Of a DNA stretch of 64,000 bases, positions 1 to 11,639 are shown piece by piece. Each line of letters starts with the position of its first letter. The stretch's first letter is position 1. This DNA comes from Laccaria trichodermophora (Eukaryota > Basidiomycota > Agaricomycetes > Agaricales > Hydnangiaceae), in contig JACTVC010000012.1 in assembly GCA_018417955.1 (NCBI GenBank), positions 620,001-684,000 on the forward strand. Reading direction: 5' to 3'. The position numbers were made by a program, and so were the translations under genes. Below the pieces are notes generated by a model. That model ran no database searches. It saw only the letters and a list, made by a program, of their open reading frames with translations, and was not told where the DNA came from.

Positions 1-2
1 TC

Positions 3-134
3 TTCGACGGGGAGGCGATCCCTCAGAAGTTCGTCAACCGAGATGGGGATTTGTTCGTCTATGGAAGTTCCCCGCCGCTGGGGTGCTCGACGACAGTTCT
101 AGTCCAAGTTTTGCTATCTGTGTTTGGCTTCTAG
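3..134 (+). CDS. Possible 3' end of an unknown gene (partial)
   Basis: One frame is open from the left edge to a TAG at 132-134 and reads like ordinary protein (…QKFVNRDGDLFVYGS…). No domain can be recognised in about 44 residues. The other two plus frames also stay open for part of this stretch, so the choice rests on amino-acid composition alone. If real, it is the last exon of a gene lying mostly outside the window and transcribed towards the uL23 gene about 450 bp downstream. Confidence 0.3.
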   Translation, partial: FDGEAIPQKFVNRDGDLFVYGSSPPLGCSTTVLVQVLLSVFGF

Positions 135-361
135 TTGACTCTACGCCCAAATTATGAGGGATTTGAGTTGGTTTTATTTTACGTGGTGGAGGCTGGAATA
201 ATTCGAGGTTTAAAACAAAAATCTGCAGGGGTGATTGTGAGCGGAGGCATCAACCCCCAAAAAGGGAATATCTCGGCAATCTGCCGGCCACCCAAATTTC
301 ACCACGCCAACGTCTAGCTCATCGTACTCAACACCCGTCGGCCCCCTTCCTCAAGCTCAAG

Positions 362-576
362 GTGAGCCATTCTCTCTCTTTACGTCTGGATGGTTTCTGG
401 TGTTGCGTATGGATGATTTTGGAGGGCGTTGGAAGGGTGGGTTGGATGGATGGGTTGTGTTGTGGATGGATGACGCTCGGATGGGGCGGGGTTGGATGGT
501 GGATTCGTGGCCTTTTTCTGTTCTGTTCTGGCTTCCTGAAGAACCTATGCTCATGATCATTCGCTTTCTGTGACAG
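362..576 (+). other. Probable intron in the 5'UTR of the uL23 gene
   Basis: A CT-rich stretch (about 335-360) ends in CTCAAG followed by GTGAGC at 362. A TGACAG acceptor ends at 576, nine bases before the ATG of the ribosomal protein gene. A pyrimidine-rich start region followed by a leader intron is common for fungal ribosomal protein genes. The short ORFs inside this interval are G/T-rich and not protein-like. Confidence 0.6.
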
Positions 577-585
577 ACTCTACCA

Positions 586-1357
586 ATGGCCACGACAAAA
601 TCCACCAAGGGCAAGGCGGCTGCCAAGAGTCTGTTTTTTCTCTTTGAACGATATACACATCCTGTGCTTACGATTTGTTATGCTAGGCTCACCAAAAGAC
701 AGCAAAGCGAAAGCCGCGAAAAAGGCTGCGCTGCAGGGCGCGCATGGGCACTCGTCGCGCAAGACACGGTACTCTGTGTCGTTCCACCGTCCCAAGACCC
801 TTCGTCTCCCTAGGGACCCCAAGTACCCACGTAAGAGCATCCCGCATGCGCCTAGGATGGATCAGTTTAGGACTATTGTTTCGTGAGTGTCCGTTTTTTC
901 TTGTGTGCATGGTGTGTGTGTGGGCGATTTTGATCTGCTCTGCCCCGTATTGGCTTTGGATGCGTCTCTCTGGATGGGAATGCTGATGTCGTTTGTACTA
1001 GACCCCTCAACACGGAATCCGCGATGAAGAAGATCGAAGAGCACAACACCCTCGTGTTCATCGTTGATATCAAGTCGAACAAGCGTCAGATTAAGGATGC
1101 TGTTAAGAAGTTGTACGATGTCCAAGCTGCCAAGGTGAACACTCTCATCAGGTATGTACATTTTTTTCTGTTCCTCAGTCGTCGGGGCGCCCGTTAATGT
1201 GGATGTGATACAGACCGGACGGTAAGAAGAAGGCGTACGTGCGTTTGACAGCCGATCATGATGCGCTGGACGTTGCCAATAAGGTGAGAGATTTCTGATA
1301 GATGTGTTTTGGGTGGTAGTTGATACTGATGGACGGATTTAGATCGGCTTCATCTAG
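586..1357 (+). CDS. RPL25: 60S ribosomal protein uL23 (yeast Rpl25, human RPL23A)
   Basis: Structural protein of the large ribosomal subunit, which binds 25S rRNA near the peptide exit tunnel. Five coding exons give a 157-residue protein: 586-628, 687-882, 1002-1151, 1214-1283 and 1343-1357; all junctions are GT-AG and phases agree. The N-terminus is Lys/Ala-rich, as in eukaryotic uL23. Family hallmarks follow: [18 protein letters not shown], then the fold core with [61 protein letters not shown] and the stop. Length matches the family (about 140-160). The last exon codes only for IGFI plus stop, so it is easily missed by gene callers. The first intron starts with the less usual donor GTCTGT. 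The gene is complete and looks functional. Confidence 0.97.
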
Positions 1358-1966
1358 TTGTGCAAGGGTGTTGATTTTCGAATACTACTACTACATACTT
1401 TTTTACCCGCCCTGTACCTATGCGCACATCATGATCATGCCATGTATGCCATGCCATTTGTCCTGTTGCTTTGAATATCATGCGTGGAAACGAACGGTCA
1501 GGTGAGGAACAAGAAGACCTGGACCTTGTGCATGTGCTTGGCTGTAAAAAAAAAGTATCGTTGTATTCTACCTCTTGTTGAGATGACTTTTCGAGTACAT
1601 TCGAGGGGTGCTTAGTGCCTGGTGTTCCTGTAGAGTTGTAATTGGATTACTGAGGATGAATGGCGGCGATTTACTACCTCGAATGTATGAATGGAGTCCT
1701 TGGCTGAACGGACAACGCCGGCTGATTTTGATGTTGAAGCAACTGATGCCGCGTTTCTTTCTTTATCCCATTTCCTTCTTCTTTTTCGTTCGTCGCCCAC
1801 AGCCTTCCCCCTTTTTTCTTCGACGCCGCCTTCAACGACGACGACGACGACGACAACGGCCAACGACACTTAGCTGCAAACTCTCTGCAGCACTCACACG
1901 CTCCTTCGCCCTGGCAGCTTATAGACTTGCCGTCCTTGCTCAACCAGCACTCCTCCTTCACATCAA
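1358..1966 (+). other. Intergenic: uL23 3' region and mucin gene promoter
   Basis: No gene is supported here. The first part is the uL23 3'UTR. Around 1770-1870 there are pyrimidine-rich runs and a (CGA)n-like microsatellite (ACGACGACGACGACGACAACG at 1837-1857), followed by CT-rich sequence to the ATG at 1967, as expected for the promoter and 5'UTR of the next gene. ORFs of 60-120 codons on both strands are by-products of the simple sequence. Confidence 0.5.
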
Positions 1967-4385
1967 ATGAGATTTCCTCTTTATTTTTTCTTTCTTTCCT
2001 CGGCTGTCATAGCGAGCCATTCGGCCCCTGCGGGCTCTCATGCGAGGAGAGCGCTTAGACTACGCGATGTTGTGGGCGGTGCTGTTGATGCGGTTGGTAG
2101 TGTGGTAGATGCTGTTGTCGGTGAGTCTTTTTTTTTTTTTTGGTGTGTTGATCTTTTCGAGGCGGTGGATGCTCATGCGGGGATCGTTAGGTGGTGGGAG
2201 TTCGACGTCTCCGAGTTCTACACCGGCTGCTGGGTCCGCAGCACCATCGGGCTCCTCCGCTACATCATCGGGCAACCCTAGCTCAATCACACCACCTCCT
2301 AATGCGACTCCCAGTGGTAATGGAGGCTTGCTTTCGAGCGTGGTTTCCGGCGCTGGCAGCGTTCTCAGCGATGCTGGGAGCGTCGTTAGTGGCGTCGGTA
2401 GTGCGGTCTCCAGTGCTGCGTCGAATGTGAACAGCGCTGCTAGCAGCGCAGGCTCCGCCGTCACCAGTCTCCTTCCACCCACATCCGTTAATACGAGCCT
2501 GACAAGTTCGACTCCTGATGCTGGGTCGTCGAGCGCAAGTTCAACGTCAGACACGGCAACATCTTCTGCCCCAACATCTGCCGCGTCAACATCCTCTACG
2601 CCGACGTCCGTTCCACCAACCTCTACTTCTGCATCCTCCTCGGGAGACATACTCAGTAGTGTCCTTGGTATTACCAGCGTCATCCTTCCACCCACCACTA
2701 CCTCTTCTGCACCACCAGACACTGTAACCTCTACTTCTGCATCCTCCTCCGGGAATATACTCAGTAGTATCATCACTAGTGTGCTCCCTCCACCCACCAC
2801 TACCTCTTCTGCACCACCAGACACCATAACCTCTATCCCTTCTTCGGTACTTCCCGCCACCATAACCTCTATCCCGTCTTCGGTACTTCCCGCCACCACC
2901 ACCACGAATGGTAATGTTCTCAGCAGCATCGTTTCTCAGGTCAGCAGCGCTCTCAGCAGCATCGTTTCCCAGGTCACAAGCGTCCTGCCACCAGTGTCAA
3001 CGGATCTGCCGTCCTCGATACCCACTTCTGTTCCACCCATCACTTCCATAGTACCATCATCCATACCCTCTTCTGTTCCGCCCCTTTCGGACGCGCCTTC
3101 CAGCGCTCCTTCGGGTTTACCATCTTCAATCGTCTCTGATCTTTCCAGCATCGCCAGCTCTGTGCAACCTTCGATCGTATTCCCCACCAGCGTCGTCAGT
3201 TCCACTGCCAGCGATTCTGCTGTCCCAAGCAGCGTCGGCTCCGATTCCGCATCCTCAGCTGCCTCCGCCAGCACCACTATCTCCGTGGCCGCTGAATTCT
3301 CTTTCATTCTTACTGAATCGTCTCTTGCCTTCACCTCTATCGCCACACCGACGTCCCAGCCAACGCTCACTGACCCCGATCAGGCGACGACCACCGTCAA
3401 TCCAACGGTCGGCGCAGCAGCAGCTACGACCTTGACTGTGGCACCCCTCCCCACGGGGATTCCTGCCCGGATTTACCCACAGGACCAGCTCAGCTCGGAA
3501 ACTGATCTACAAGGGTACACGTTGATCAGTATTCTGTTTAACCAGGAGTTGAACTGGCCGTTCGTTGTTAACAATCAGGTTTCTTCCAGTCAGATCTTTG
3601 CATACGTTCCTGTGATTATCTCAACTGCACTAGGCATCCCTGGTATGTTTCCCGTTTTCTACGCGACCAATTGATACTTATTCATTCATGTTACAGCCAA
3701 CCAAGTCAAAACGTGGGCCTTGCAGGTCTACGTGCCCACCACCTACCAATCCGCCACCGACCAATCTGTTCTTGGCACCATGTGGCTAGGCTACATCCCC
3801 TCCGACATGGTCGACACCCTCGCGGCTGAAATCAAAGCTAAACAGTCGGCGTTTTATACGGGGGTACCTGACACCGTCGCACAGGCCCTAGCAGCGCACG
3901 TGAACACCGGGTTCTCCATCACCTCCGTCGCAGACCCCAACCTCTCACCTAGCTCGTCTTCATCATCTTCAGGCGCTGGGGCGGTCGGATCCGCGTCGAC
4001 GGAGGGCAAGGCGAGGCAAGATGCGATTATAGGTGTGGTTAGCGCCCTAGGGGCCATTGCTGTTCTGGTGCTCGTGTTCCTTGTATATCGGTCCATGAAA
4101 CGCCGCAAGCAGCTTGCGCATCGGAGGTTGTCGGATCCTCCGGATGCGATTGTTGAAGGCTATAGACCGGAGGGGAGGGAGTTTGATCAGGATAGTGTGG
4201 GTGGTGCGAGGAGACGAAGCTTTTATTATGCGGAAGATTCGTTGAGGGGGTATGCGGAGAGGAATGAGGATGCTGTTGGTCCTGCTGCTGCTGCTTCTGC
4301 GAGCCCGCAGGTAACGCAGAGGAGGAACGTGATTCCTGCGGCTATTTCGGCGCCGATTTTGAGGGAGAGCAGTATGAATTGGTAG
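1967..4385 (+). CDS. Probable MSB2-type signalling mucin (single-pass membrane sensor)
   Basis: Three exons (1967-2120, 2191-3642, 3697-4385) give 764 residues. An N-terminal signal peptide (MRFPLYFFFLSSAVIASHS) is followed by about 420 residues of Ser/Thr/Pro-rich mucin-like sequence with repeated motifs such as SSVLPATITSIPSSVLPAT. Next comes a conserved extracellular domain (about 470-620: IPARIYPQ, YTLISILFNQELNWPFV, SSQIFAYVP, ALGIPANQVKTWALQVYVPTTY). A Ser-rich linker leads to one membrane helix (IIGVVSALGAIAVLVLVFLVY), then a basic stop-transfer sequence (RSMKRRK) and a cytoplasmic tail of about 85 residues. This order, and the conserved membrane-proximal domain, match fungal Msb2/Hkr1-type mucins, which sense surface and osmotic cues upstream of the Cdc42/MAPK pathway. 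The family name is from recognition, not a search; another mucin-like sensor is possible. The start fits the signal peptide, and the first intron lies just after it. Confidence 0.72.
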
Positions 4386-5221
4386 TTCGTTGGTAGGTTG
4401 TTGGTTTTTCTTCCTCTTCTTCTTCTTACCCTTACGAGCGAGCTCGGGTTGTTGTTCTTTCTTTCCTTCCTTTCTTGACTTGCATATGACGATGTTGCTG
4501 TGGACCTTTTGCTGGGTTGCTCCCCCCCGCTTTTCCCCCGCGATGGCATTCATGAACCAACCTCCTCCCATGTCATTTGCAGTAGCTTTTTTTTATTCTA
4601 TTTATTCGAATATATACCTTGCTTCATTAATGCCGTTAGAATTTTACTTTGCTTTGTTCCATGATATTGGGTTGAGGTTTTTCTTTCTTTTACTCCCAGG
4701 ATGGAAAAAATATAAATCAATCAGTTGGTACACTTGAGACAGGGCCTAATCTGTGCTTGAGACAAAGGTACCTCCACAATCGTAAATACATGTAAAATAA
4801 GAAAACAATTAAACATGTGTAAAATATTGATCAACTTAATATGATAATGCTAAACAATAAGAACGTCAAGCACATCTCCAACACTTATTTGAACAATTGC
4901 TGCGAAGATTAACCTGGAAATGTTTAGTAGCTATGGGAGAGGTTCTCATTGTTGACCTTTTGTAATCAGTGTCGAAGACAATAAAAGTTACTCATCTTCA
5001 ATTCCACATTCACAAAAAGTTGACACCTATAAACCTGCAGCACAGTCTGAAATTCACCAAATGTCATTTTTGAAGTATATATTGCACCCACAACCTTATG
5101 CGTATCTAAATTAGTGTCGTAAATATGTACAATGAGCATAATCGCCAAGCATAATGAAAAAATGTTCCAAGGTCATAGTGAATGCCTGCTCATAGGCCTG
5201 CTCAGCCCCACTCAAGAAACA
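4386..5221. other. Intergenic between the mucin gene and the Spt5-like relic
   Basis: The mucin 3'UTR (T-rich) and the 3' flank of the oppositely oriented Spt5-like gene meet here. The stretch is AT-rich, with short runs of simple sequence and no protein-like ORF. The convergent layout means it contains two 3' ends and probably no promoter. Confidence 0.5.
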
Positions 5222-7894
5222 TTATGCCTGTGTCACTACAAGGTCCTTCGTTTGGATTTCAGCGTCGATCTTTCTCCTATATGACTTTGCTTTCAAATCA
5301 GAGCACCCACAGATGTCTTGGTTAAAATGCTGAATCTTGAATTGATGCCCTTTATGCAGGCCATCAAAGGCGGTGACCGTTTGACATGCCATTTCTGGTC
5401 TCTCTGGTACTAAATACTTGAAAGGGACTTCCAACGTTGGAAAGCCGACTTGGATTTTGACCGCGTCCCCAAAGACCTCCCGAAATTCGCCGCACTTCCC
5501 TTCGTGTTTTCTGCCATAGAAATCGGGGACCGTGTTGATCAACTGAAGGCTCAGTCTCATCCCATTGAAGCAACTATCCCTAAGCCAATAAGGGGGAGGG
5601 GCTGCAATGTATCATGTCAGTAAGCGCTATTTGATTGTATAGATGTTCTCACCATCATCACCAGGGTGAGGAGTACGCGAGCTGGGATTCCAAGCGGGAC
5701 TTGCAGGTATATCTTCAGGATTAGGAAGTGGGGTTGCTGGTACTTCAGGTGGTGCTGTGGGGAGCATGTGAGGATATGGTATTGGTAAGGGCAGGGGGAG
5801 GTAGTCAGGCGAGGGGCCGGCCATCGGTGCCAGGGGAAGGGAAGTCGCTGGAAGGAGCCCTCCATCCACGCTAGGAATGTGTTCAGTAAAGTTTTTCATG
5901 ATGTAGATAAAAGCATACTTGAGATGAAGGGAAGAAATCTTGAAAGGTTCTGGGCGGTGCAGTCGCGCCCCAAGTTCAATGAGGACCCTTCCATCGCCCA
6001 TTGTGCTTTTAATACGTCCTCGATAGTTTTTGAAGTTGCCTTGGGTAACGGTCACATGCCTTCTGAAGAGATGACTGTTCGGGTCAGCCTTCATTGCGTT
6101 CTTTTGTGCTGCCGTCAAAGGAGGCTTAGAATCGGAGGCTGTGGCATTATAATGAAACGCTGGGGTAAAAAACTCAACGACGCCAGGAGAAACTCCTACC
6201 TAGACACCAAGATCAGTGATAGATGTAACTCAGAAAGTCATACTTACTTTGTTTCCTGTCTTGTGATCGAAAATGGACAGATCATCATCGTCTTTATTCA
6301 CGACCCACCCAATGAACCCCTGGTGATCCCCGGCTGTTACGTGTACTGCATCTCCGACTTTGATGTTTTTCCTAAGCGATGAGAGGGGTAAGGTCGACGT
6401 GAGTCTGTTCTCTGGAAGGAAAACGTCTGCTTCATTCCCCTTGATCTCAATAATCCGTCCATATAACCCCTTCCCATCACCTTCAATAACTTTAACAGCA
6501 TCCTCCAGGCAGAAGACACAGGTGGCCATCTTTGCCATCGTCGCCGTCCTTGCCTTGAGTGGAATCTCAGAACAGGCGCTGAATCTCACAAATTCTTCAG
6601 GCGTTGGTATAATGTCTTCTGGGGCATACCAGTCGGTATCCAATTGTTGTAGAAGTGCATATCTGTCTTTATCATACAGAATTCCCTTGAATAAGAAGTA
6701 GCAGTTTCGCTTCTGAAATGCCCTTTGAAATTGATGCTTTGCTATTGTTGGATTGAATAACATTTGAGGGGGGCGCCCCGGTGCTGACGCCGTTTTCAAT
6801 AATTCGGGGTTGGGATTGTATTTGCCTGCAAAACGTTTGTCGTATTCGTTGTCTATGGGTTCTTCGTCATCACCGCGCTTTTGGGGCTTTTCATATATGA
6901 TTCGAGGGACTACGCGGACGTCAAGCATAAAGGATGGACTGGCGCATGAAATAAAAGCGAGATCTCCTTTGTAAACCCCATGGCGGAGTCTCACCCAGCC
7001 ATGCTCTTTTGGTTCAAAAGAAAAGGAATTAGGAACACGCAACAGCGTGCAGGGATCAGGAACCATAACCACGGAGATTTTGGATGGAAAGACGTTTGGC
7101 AGACCTTGACAAAGCCTGGTGACATTGTCTCATGAAGAAGCCTCAAAAAAAACTCTGCCCGGTTGTGCAGGCTGCCCAAAGACAGCTCATACTTTAAAGT
7201 TGGCTGGAAATCTTGCATCAGTAAGGTGATGAAAGACCCGAAAGACGGTATGTTCCTCATAGCCAGGCTAAGCAAGTCAGCACTAGACAACTGCACAAGA
7301 AGTAGTTTTACCTTGACGATTACGCTCCATAGAGGGTTTTCCCCTTCGTTTCCCTCATCATCAACAGCTAAATCGGATTTCAAGTCATCGTCTGACTCAA
7401 TGCTCAAATCTCCTGGATTGGGTTCTCGTCGATGACCACCGGAATTCACATGTTGTAGAAAGCCTTCCCAGAAAAAATCGTCATCATTGATTGGGATCAA
7501 GGCTTCACAGAGAAGATGCCTATGCGTTGAATCTGAATCTCCAACTGTCGGCTCTTCATCGTCTATCAGGTCATCTTTTGGAGTTGACATTAGCGCAGTG
7601 CCAGACGTCAATCCTTTTTGACATACCCAGGTCATCCTCCTCGTCTCCTTCGCCTTCGCTTTCGCCGTCCGAAACTTGAGCCTCAAAATCTATGAACCTG
7701 CTAATATCGTCACCCTAGAGGTTGCTTGCTTTTCATATCTATAGCATGCTCAAAGTTCGGAAATCCTACCTGAAGCTTTCTGCGTTTCGTTGGCCTTTCT
7801 GTGAGCAGTTCTTGGGTCGTAATCTCCTGCTGTTCATATTTATTAGATGAATACTAGTTACTTTCAACTAAATGTGAATCTTTACATCTGACAT
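5222..7894 (-). pseudogene. Spt5-like KOW-domain gene with two in-frame TGA codons
   Basis: Related to Spt5, the elongation factor that clamps RNA polymerase II. Reconstructed exons (minus strand): 7894-7886, 7829-7770, 7714-7627, 7574-7312, 7267-6248, 6199-5919, 5870-5653 and 5601-5222; phases agree throughout, about 772 codons. The order fits Spt5: KR-rich start (TKRRKLQ), acidic N-terminus (FEAQVSDGESEGEGDEEDD), an NGN-like part (LWSVIVK/PGYEEHTVFRVFHHL…GRVFFEAS) and several KOW motifs (HGWVRLRHGVYKGDLAFI; VKVIEGDGKGLYGRIIEI; GDAVHVTAGDHQGFIGWVV; RHVTVTQGNFKNYRGRI). The tail is Pro-rich before a last conserved block (PPPYWL…). In the NGN-like part, TGA codons at 7189-7187 and 7132-7130 interrupt otherwise conserved sequence; a 21-base intron could remove only the first and is too short. 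Agaricomycetes often carry extra Spt5-like copies beside the true gene, and this looks like a recently broken one. Confidence 0.8.
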
Positions 7895-8035
7895 TTGGGA
7901 TACTGGGTAGTCTTACTTGTGTGAAGTTCGGAAAGCGTGCACTGCTGCTTCCAGATTGCTTTTCACATGTTGACTTTAGGGCCGTTGTGCAAGTTCACGT
8001 GACGATTTCAAATACAATCAAACTACTACAACAAA

Positions 8036-9638
8036 CTAATGATGGAAATGAGGTTTAAGTTTGAGGCAATTCTGTATAAGGTCAGAGATTCTGTCAAATG
8101 GGAGGTTGAGAAGAATAGCTTGAACACTGCAACAGACTAAGATAATGCAAACTATCTGCCAGAAGGATAATCCTGTTGAATAGATGGGTGGGGGTGAAGT
8201 CTTTTGGGTATCTTCCGCAATTTCCTAACAGAGGGTTAGCGGGGTTGTGTTAACAAAATCCGTATGGGATACCTTGATCGGTGCCCATATTTTGATCGCA
8301 ATGTCATCAGTGTCAGATGTTCCTGTTACAAGGATAGATTTTCCATTGTCCGATATTGCCTAATGAAATTCAGCTAAGACGGTTGGGTGAAGTCAACAGG
8401 ATCTCGTACATCGACAATTTGGACCAAACCTGCCACATAATAAGCTGAAGAACAAGAACCGGGCGGGAGAAAAAAAAACGTACCTTTCCCGTGAGGCAAC
8501 GACATTGACAGCTGACCTGTGTGGTGGTCATAGATCCACGGACAGCCATCATCGCTCCCCACTACAATCAAAGAGGAATCCATGACAGTGGAAACGAGCA
8601 ACGGAACGTTGGAGTTAATGGGGTGCCGAAACAAGCAAAGCAGCTCCTGAGGGGGGATTGCATATGTATCTACACCATCAACGAGGTTTGAGACAATCAA
8701 TGTCCCACTGTCGCCAGAGATGGTAGCATGTCCGCTAACACTTCTAGTTAGTAGATTGGAGAAGGAACATAAGTTGGGTGTACATCCTCGTGGGCAGACT
8801 GTGGCACCACTCCTTCACCCAGTTTTCGATCTTCATGCACAGCCTGGCAAGTCTCGTAAGTACACAGCTTAAATGATGTTGAACGCTTGCGTACACTTGG
8901 TGTGACTCCAAATAACAAATCAGAAGGTTTGAGCCTCTTTCATGGAAGGAGACGTTTCGAATGATATATGGGTCAGAATCGAGGGTATGAATTAGTTTGA
9001 AATGTCCTTTGCAGCAGAATTAGCATGATGAGTTAAAAGAGGGGGGAAATTCTCACCTTCCATGTCCAACTGCCATACTTTGGCGCAGCTGCTTCCAGCA
9101 GATGCAATGCGGCAGTGATGGGTATTGAAGGCAAGGGTTTCGACATGACCGTCGTGGGCTGGAACTAAACATGTAGTGCGGTAAGGTTCCTGCATCAACG
9201 ATCAATAGGATAATGAGAAGAAAAGGGAGAAACTTACGTCTTCCTGGGTTTGATGGTAGGCAAACATCGTTCCGTCGGCACAACCAAATGCGAAAGTAGT
9301 GCTGGGGCGGTTTGGCGAGATTGGGGTCCAGACAGCGGCAGAGACAGGTCCATTGAAAGTGACAGAGATGGTTTGTTCGAGACTCCTGTGGAGGATATTC
9401 CAGACAAGTAACAACCCGTCATCCGCTATCCCAGGGTCAGGGATGTAGGGACGGTGATTGACGAGGACACATACCACCGCTGAGGAGCATTGTAGCATCC
9501 TTGTTTAATTTCAAAGTGTTCAACGGCTTAGTATGTTTGACCAGTGTGTGCCAACACTCAAACTGGACATTATATAGCGTTAGCAGATGAAATCAAACGA
9601 AGCCGAGAACTTACAGCAGGAATATAGCTGTTGTTCAT
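8036..9638 (-). CDS. WD40-repeat protein with a C-terminal membrane helix
   Basis: Ten exons with consistent phases: 9638-9615, 9562-9475, 9425-9238, 9189-9057, 9006-8895, 8843-8784, 8734-8484, 8429-8410, 8359-8273 and 8224-8036; 383 residues. WD-type blades are seen as LKLNKDATMLLSGADDGLLLVWN, HDGHVETLAFN…RIASAGSSCAKVWQL, GHATISGDSGTLIVSNL and AISDNGKSILVTG…IAIKIW. The last exon adds a hydrophobic helix (FWQIVCIILVCCSVQAILLN), so the propeller may be tethered to a membrane. Most WD40 proteins act as interaction scaffolds; no specific partner is evident. The ATG at 9638 is preceded by an in-frame stop. The Spt5-like relic lies on the same strand 141 bp downstream. A shorter paralogue lies at 29.8-30.8 kb and shares the 88-base second exon and its phases. 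Confidence 0.72.
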
Positions 9639-10527
9639 GATTCAATGGCCAAGAGGGTATTGGGCTGGAGATTAAATGAGAAAGACACAATAGCAAAAAA
9701 AAAATGATCAGGCAGCACATACACTGGGGTGGGTCACTATGCCGAAAGTTACCTCCGTGTATCCAGCCCGCTTGTACTGCACCGACCATACGTCTCTTTT
9801 GTTTTTGTTTTTTATCTTATTGTAATCGTCGTGATCAATCTATAGTAAGGTACAAAATGTTCTATTCTACATCTACATTACATTTCTATGCTACATGAAA
9901 AAGTGAAGTTTGAATGAGGCAAGGAGGTGACGATGATGAAGGTGGGAGAAGGGAAAGGAAGAAGATTTGGGAGCGGCATTACAGTGCGACTTCAGGGCAT
10001 GCCAATTCGAGTCAGTGATTTCCGTGTACTAAAGCACATGTGGTTTTGAAGCAACAGCCCTAAAGTTTTGAAGCAACAACCCTAAAGCTCTGAAGCGACA
10101 GCCCTGAAGTGGTCGGTACATATACCAACGACAAGTCAGAAAGCGTCTTCCCTCTTTCCACTCACTTACCTTACCTTCATGCGATAACTAATAATAGTTC
10201 TCCTTCGCGATACCTTTCCCCTTCCACTCTTTCTTGCCCTTTACACTCTTTCATTTGTACTTACTACACGTAGATACATGTAGATAATCTTGCAAAATCA
10301 AATGAAGAATAGTCAGGTACCAGTCAAGAATGATTGAAGAAAACAAAAGCACAGAAAAGCACTAAGTGTAAATGGAGATGGAACTTGTCTCCATTTTGAA
10401 GTGGAGAATGTAAGTACAACGAACTGTGATCATCCAACTGTGGCTGATTGCGCATATCACCAGGGTGGAGCTTCAAGCTATTGTGAGTCGCATTGAGGCA
10501 ACTTGTATTTTTGCCATGGTGCTCAGG
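9639..10527. other. Intergenic: WD40 promoter side and a dispersed 'X' sequence
   Basis: The first 600 bp hold no supported gene; a short tandem GAAGCAACA(G/A)CCCTAAAG lies near 10050-10110. From about 10270 the sequence is homologous, in inverted orientation, to about 31090-31351. The two copies share a possible small exon set (MEMELVSIL… against MEIKHVSIS…, then VELQAIVSRI against VEIQVIASHI), split by an intron ending in CAG. This may be a diverged small gene family or a repeat with chance ORFs. The LTR element at 10533 is inserted into it, and it resumes at 14305. Confidence 0.45.
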
Positions 10528-10532
10528 GCAAC
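10528..10532. repeat. Left target-site duplication GCAAC
   Basis: GCAAC directly precedes the left LTR and recurs at 14300-14304 directly after the right LTR. Five-base duplications are usual for Ty1/Ty3-type integrases. Confidence 0.88.
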
Positions 10533-10851
10533 TGTGAAGCGTTCACTCTGAACTTCTCGCATAGCTGAAGCCAAGAGGGAAGGAGGAGGCAAGAATGGGT
10601 GGATCTGGGATCAACACCCATGAGTGAGCAATGAGCAGTTACAAGATACTCAGCTGGCCCAACATGATTATGCATACTGTAGGAAGTACAGTTATACAAA
10701 GCACTACATGTAGTGCAAGAGGATGGCAAGACTGCTGACAAGGTGGTGGTTCAAGACAAAAGATCAATATATTATGTAAGATATCCAAATCTAGCTATAT
10801 ACCACTGTTTGACTATGGCCTCTGGGCATTCCCTTCCAATCCTATATCACA
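10533..10851 (-). repeat. 3' LTR of the LARD element (319 bp)
   Basis: Starts TGTGAAGC and ends ATATCACA on the plus strand; the TGTGA/TCACA terminal inversion is typical of LTRs. It matches the copy at 13981-14299 base for base as far as read by eye. Confidence 0.88.
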
Positions 10852-11639
10852 AAGCCCCCCAATGTCCAGAGGGCATGTAAGGAAAACAATGGTGGGGAAG
10901 AATAATAGAATAGAAATCCTCTTGCCCCCCAGAGTGAATATCAGGATAAAATGAGACAAAAAGGTAGCAAAGCAAAGAAGATGAATAAAAGAAAGAAAAA
11001 ATTTGGCCCCAAATAATTTGCTATCTGGAAAGCTGGTCACTGTAAGCTCCCAGCTTAACCCAGAAATACCCATATGATCCTCCCATTCTCTCTTCAGTGA
11101 TGTATAACCATGAGTACTGGGAAACCATGCAAGTGGATGGCTTCCAGGTCATCCATCCCAACTCCATTGCCTTTCCCCATCAAGATGGTGTAGCATGCTT
11201 CCATCATACTTGTGGTCTGGGTATAAGACATGTATAGTGTGATAGAGGCTTGCGCCTCTCCACTCAGATCGTTGATCCCAACTCAACTCCCTCTACCCAT
11301 CAAGATGATGTAGCTTGCTTCCATTGTGGTGTGTCGTCTGGATGTGGGGAGCGTGTAATGGGATAGAGGCTTGCGCCTCTCCTCCCATCTTCCACCTATA
11401 CTCCCCTACAGCCCCCCACTTTTCCAGTGTGCGAATCTCAAGAATCAAGCCAGGGAGGATAGAGGCGAAGAGATCGTGCAGTGGAAAATTACAAGCCGTG
11501 ATCGTAAGTTGGTGTCAGAGTAGGTAGAGGTGGTGCCAGTTGGGTAGGAATGATGAGAGGAAAGAAAGGGGAAAAAAAAAAAAAGTTGTCATAAAACTTG
11601 CCCCCCAGAGTGGACACAGGCCATGCAACACACATGCAG

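Noticed and set aside
7143..7192. 21-base intron removing the first TGA of the Spt5-like gene
   Set aside because: GT and AG are present at the right phase, but 21 bases is far below the intron sizes in this window (about 44-120), and the second TGA would remain.
10523..10741. 72-residue gene present twice (also at about 13923-14189)
   Set aside because: It is contained in the two LTRs of the LARD element and is a chance ORF.
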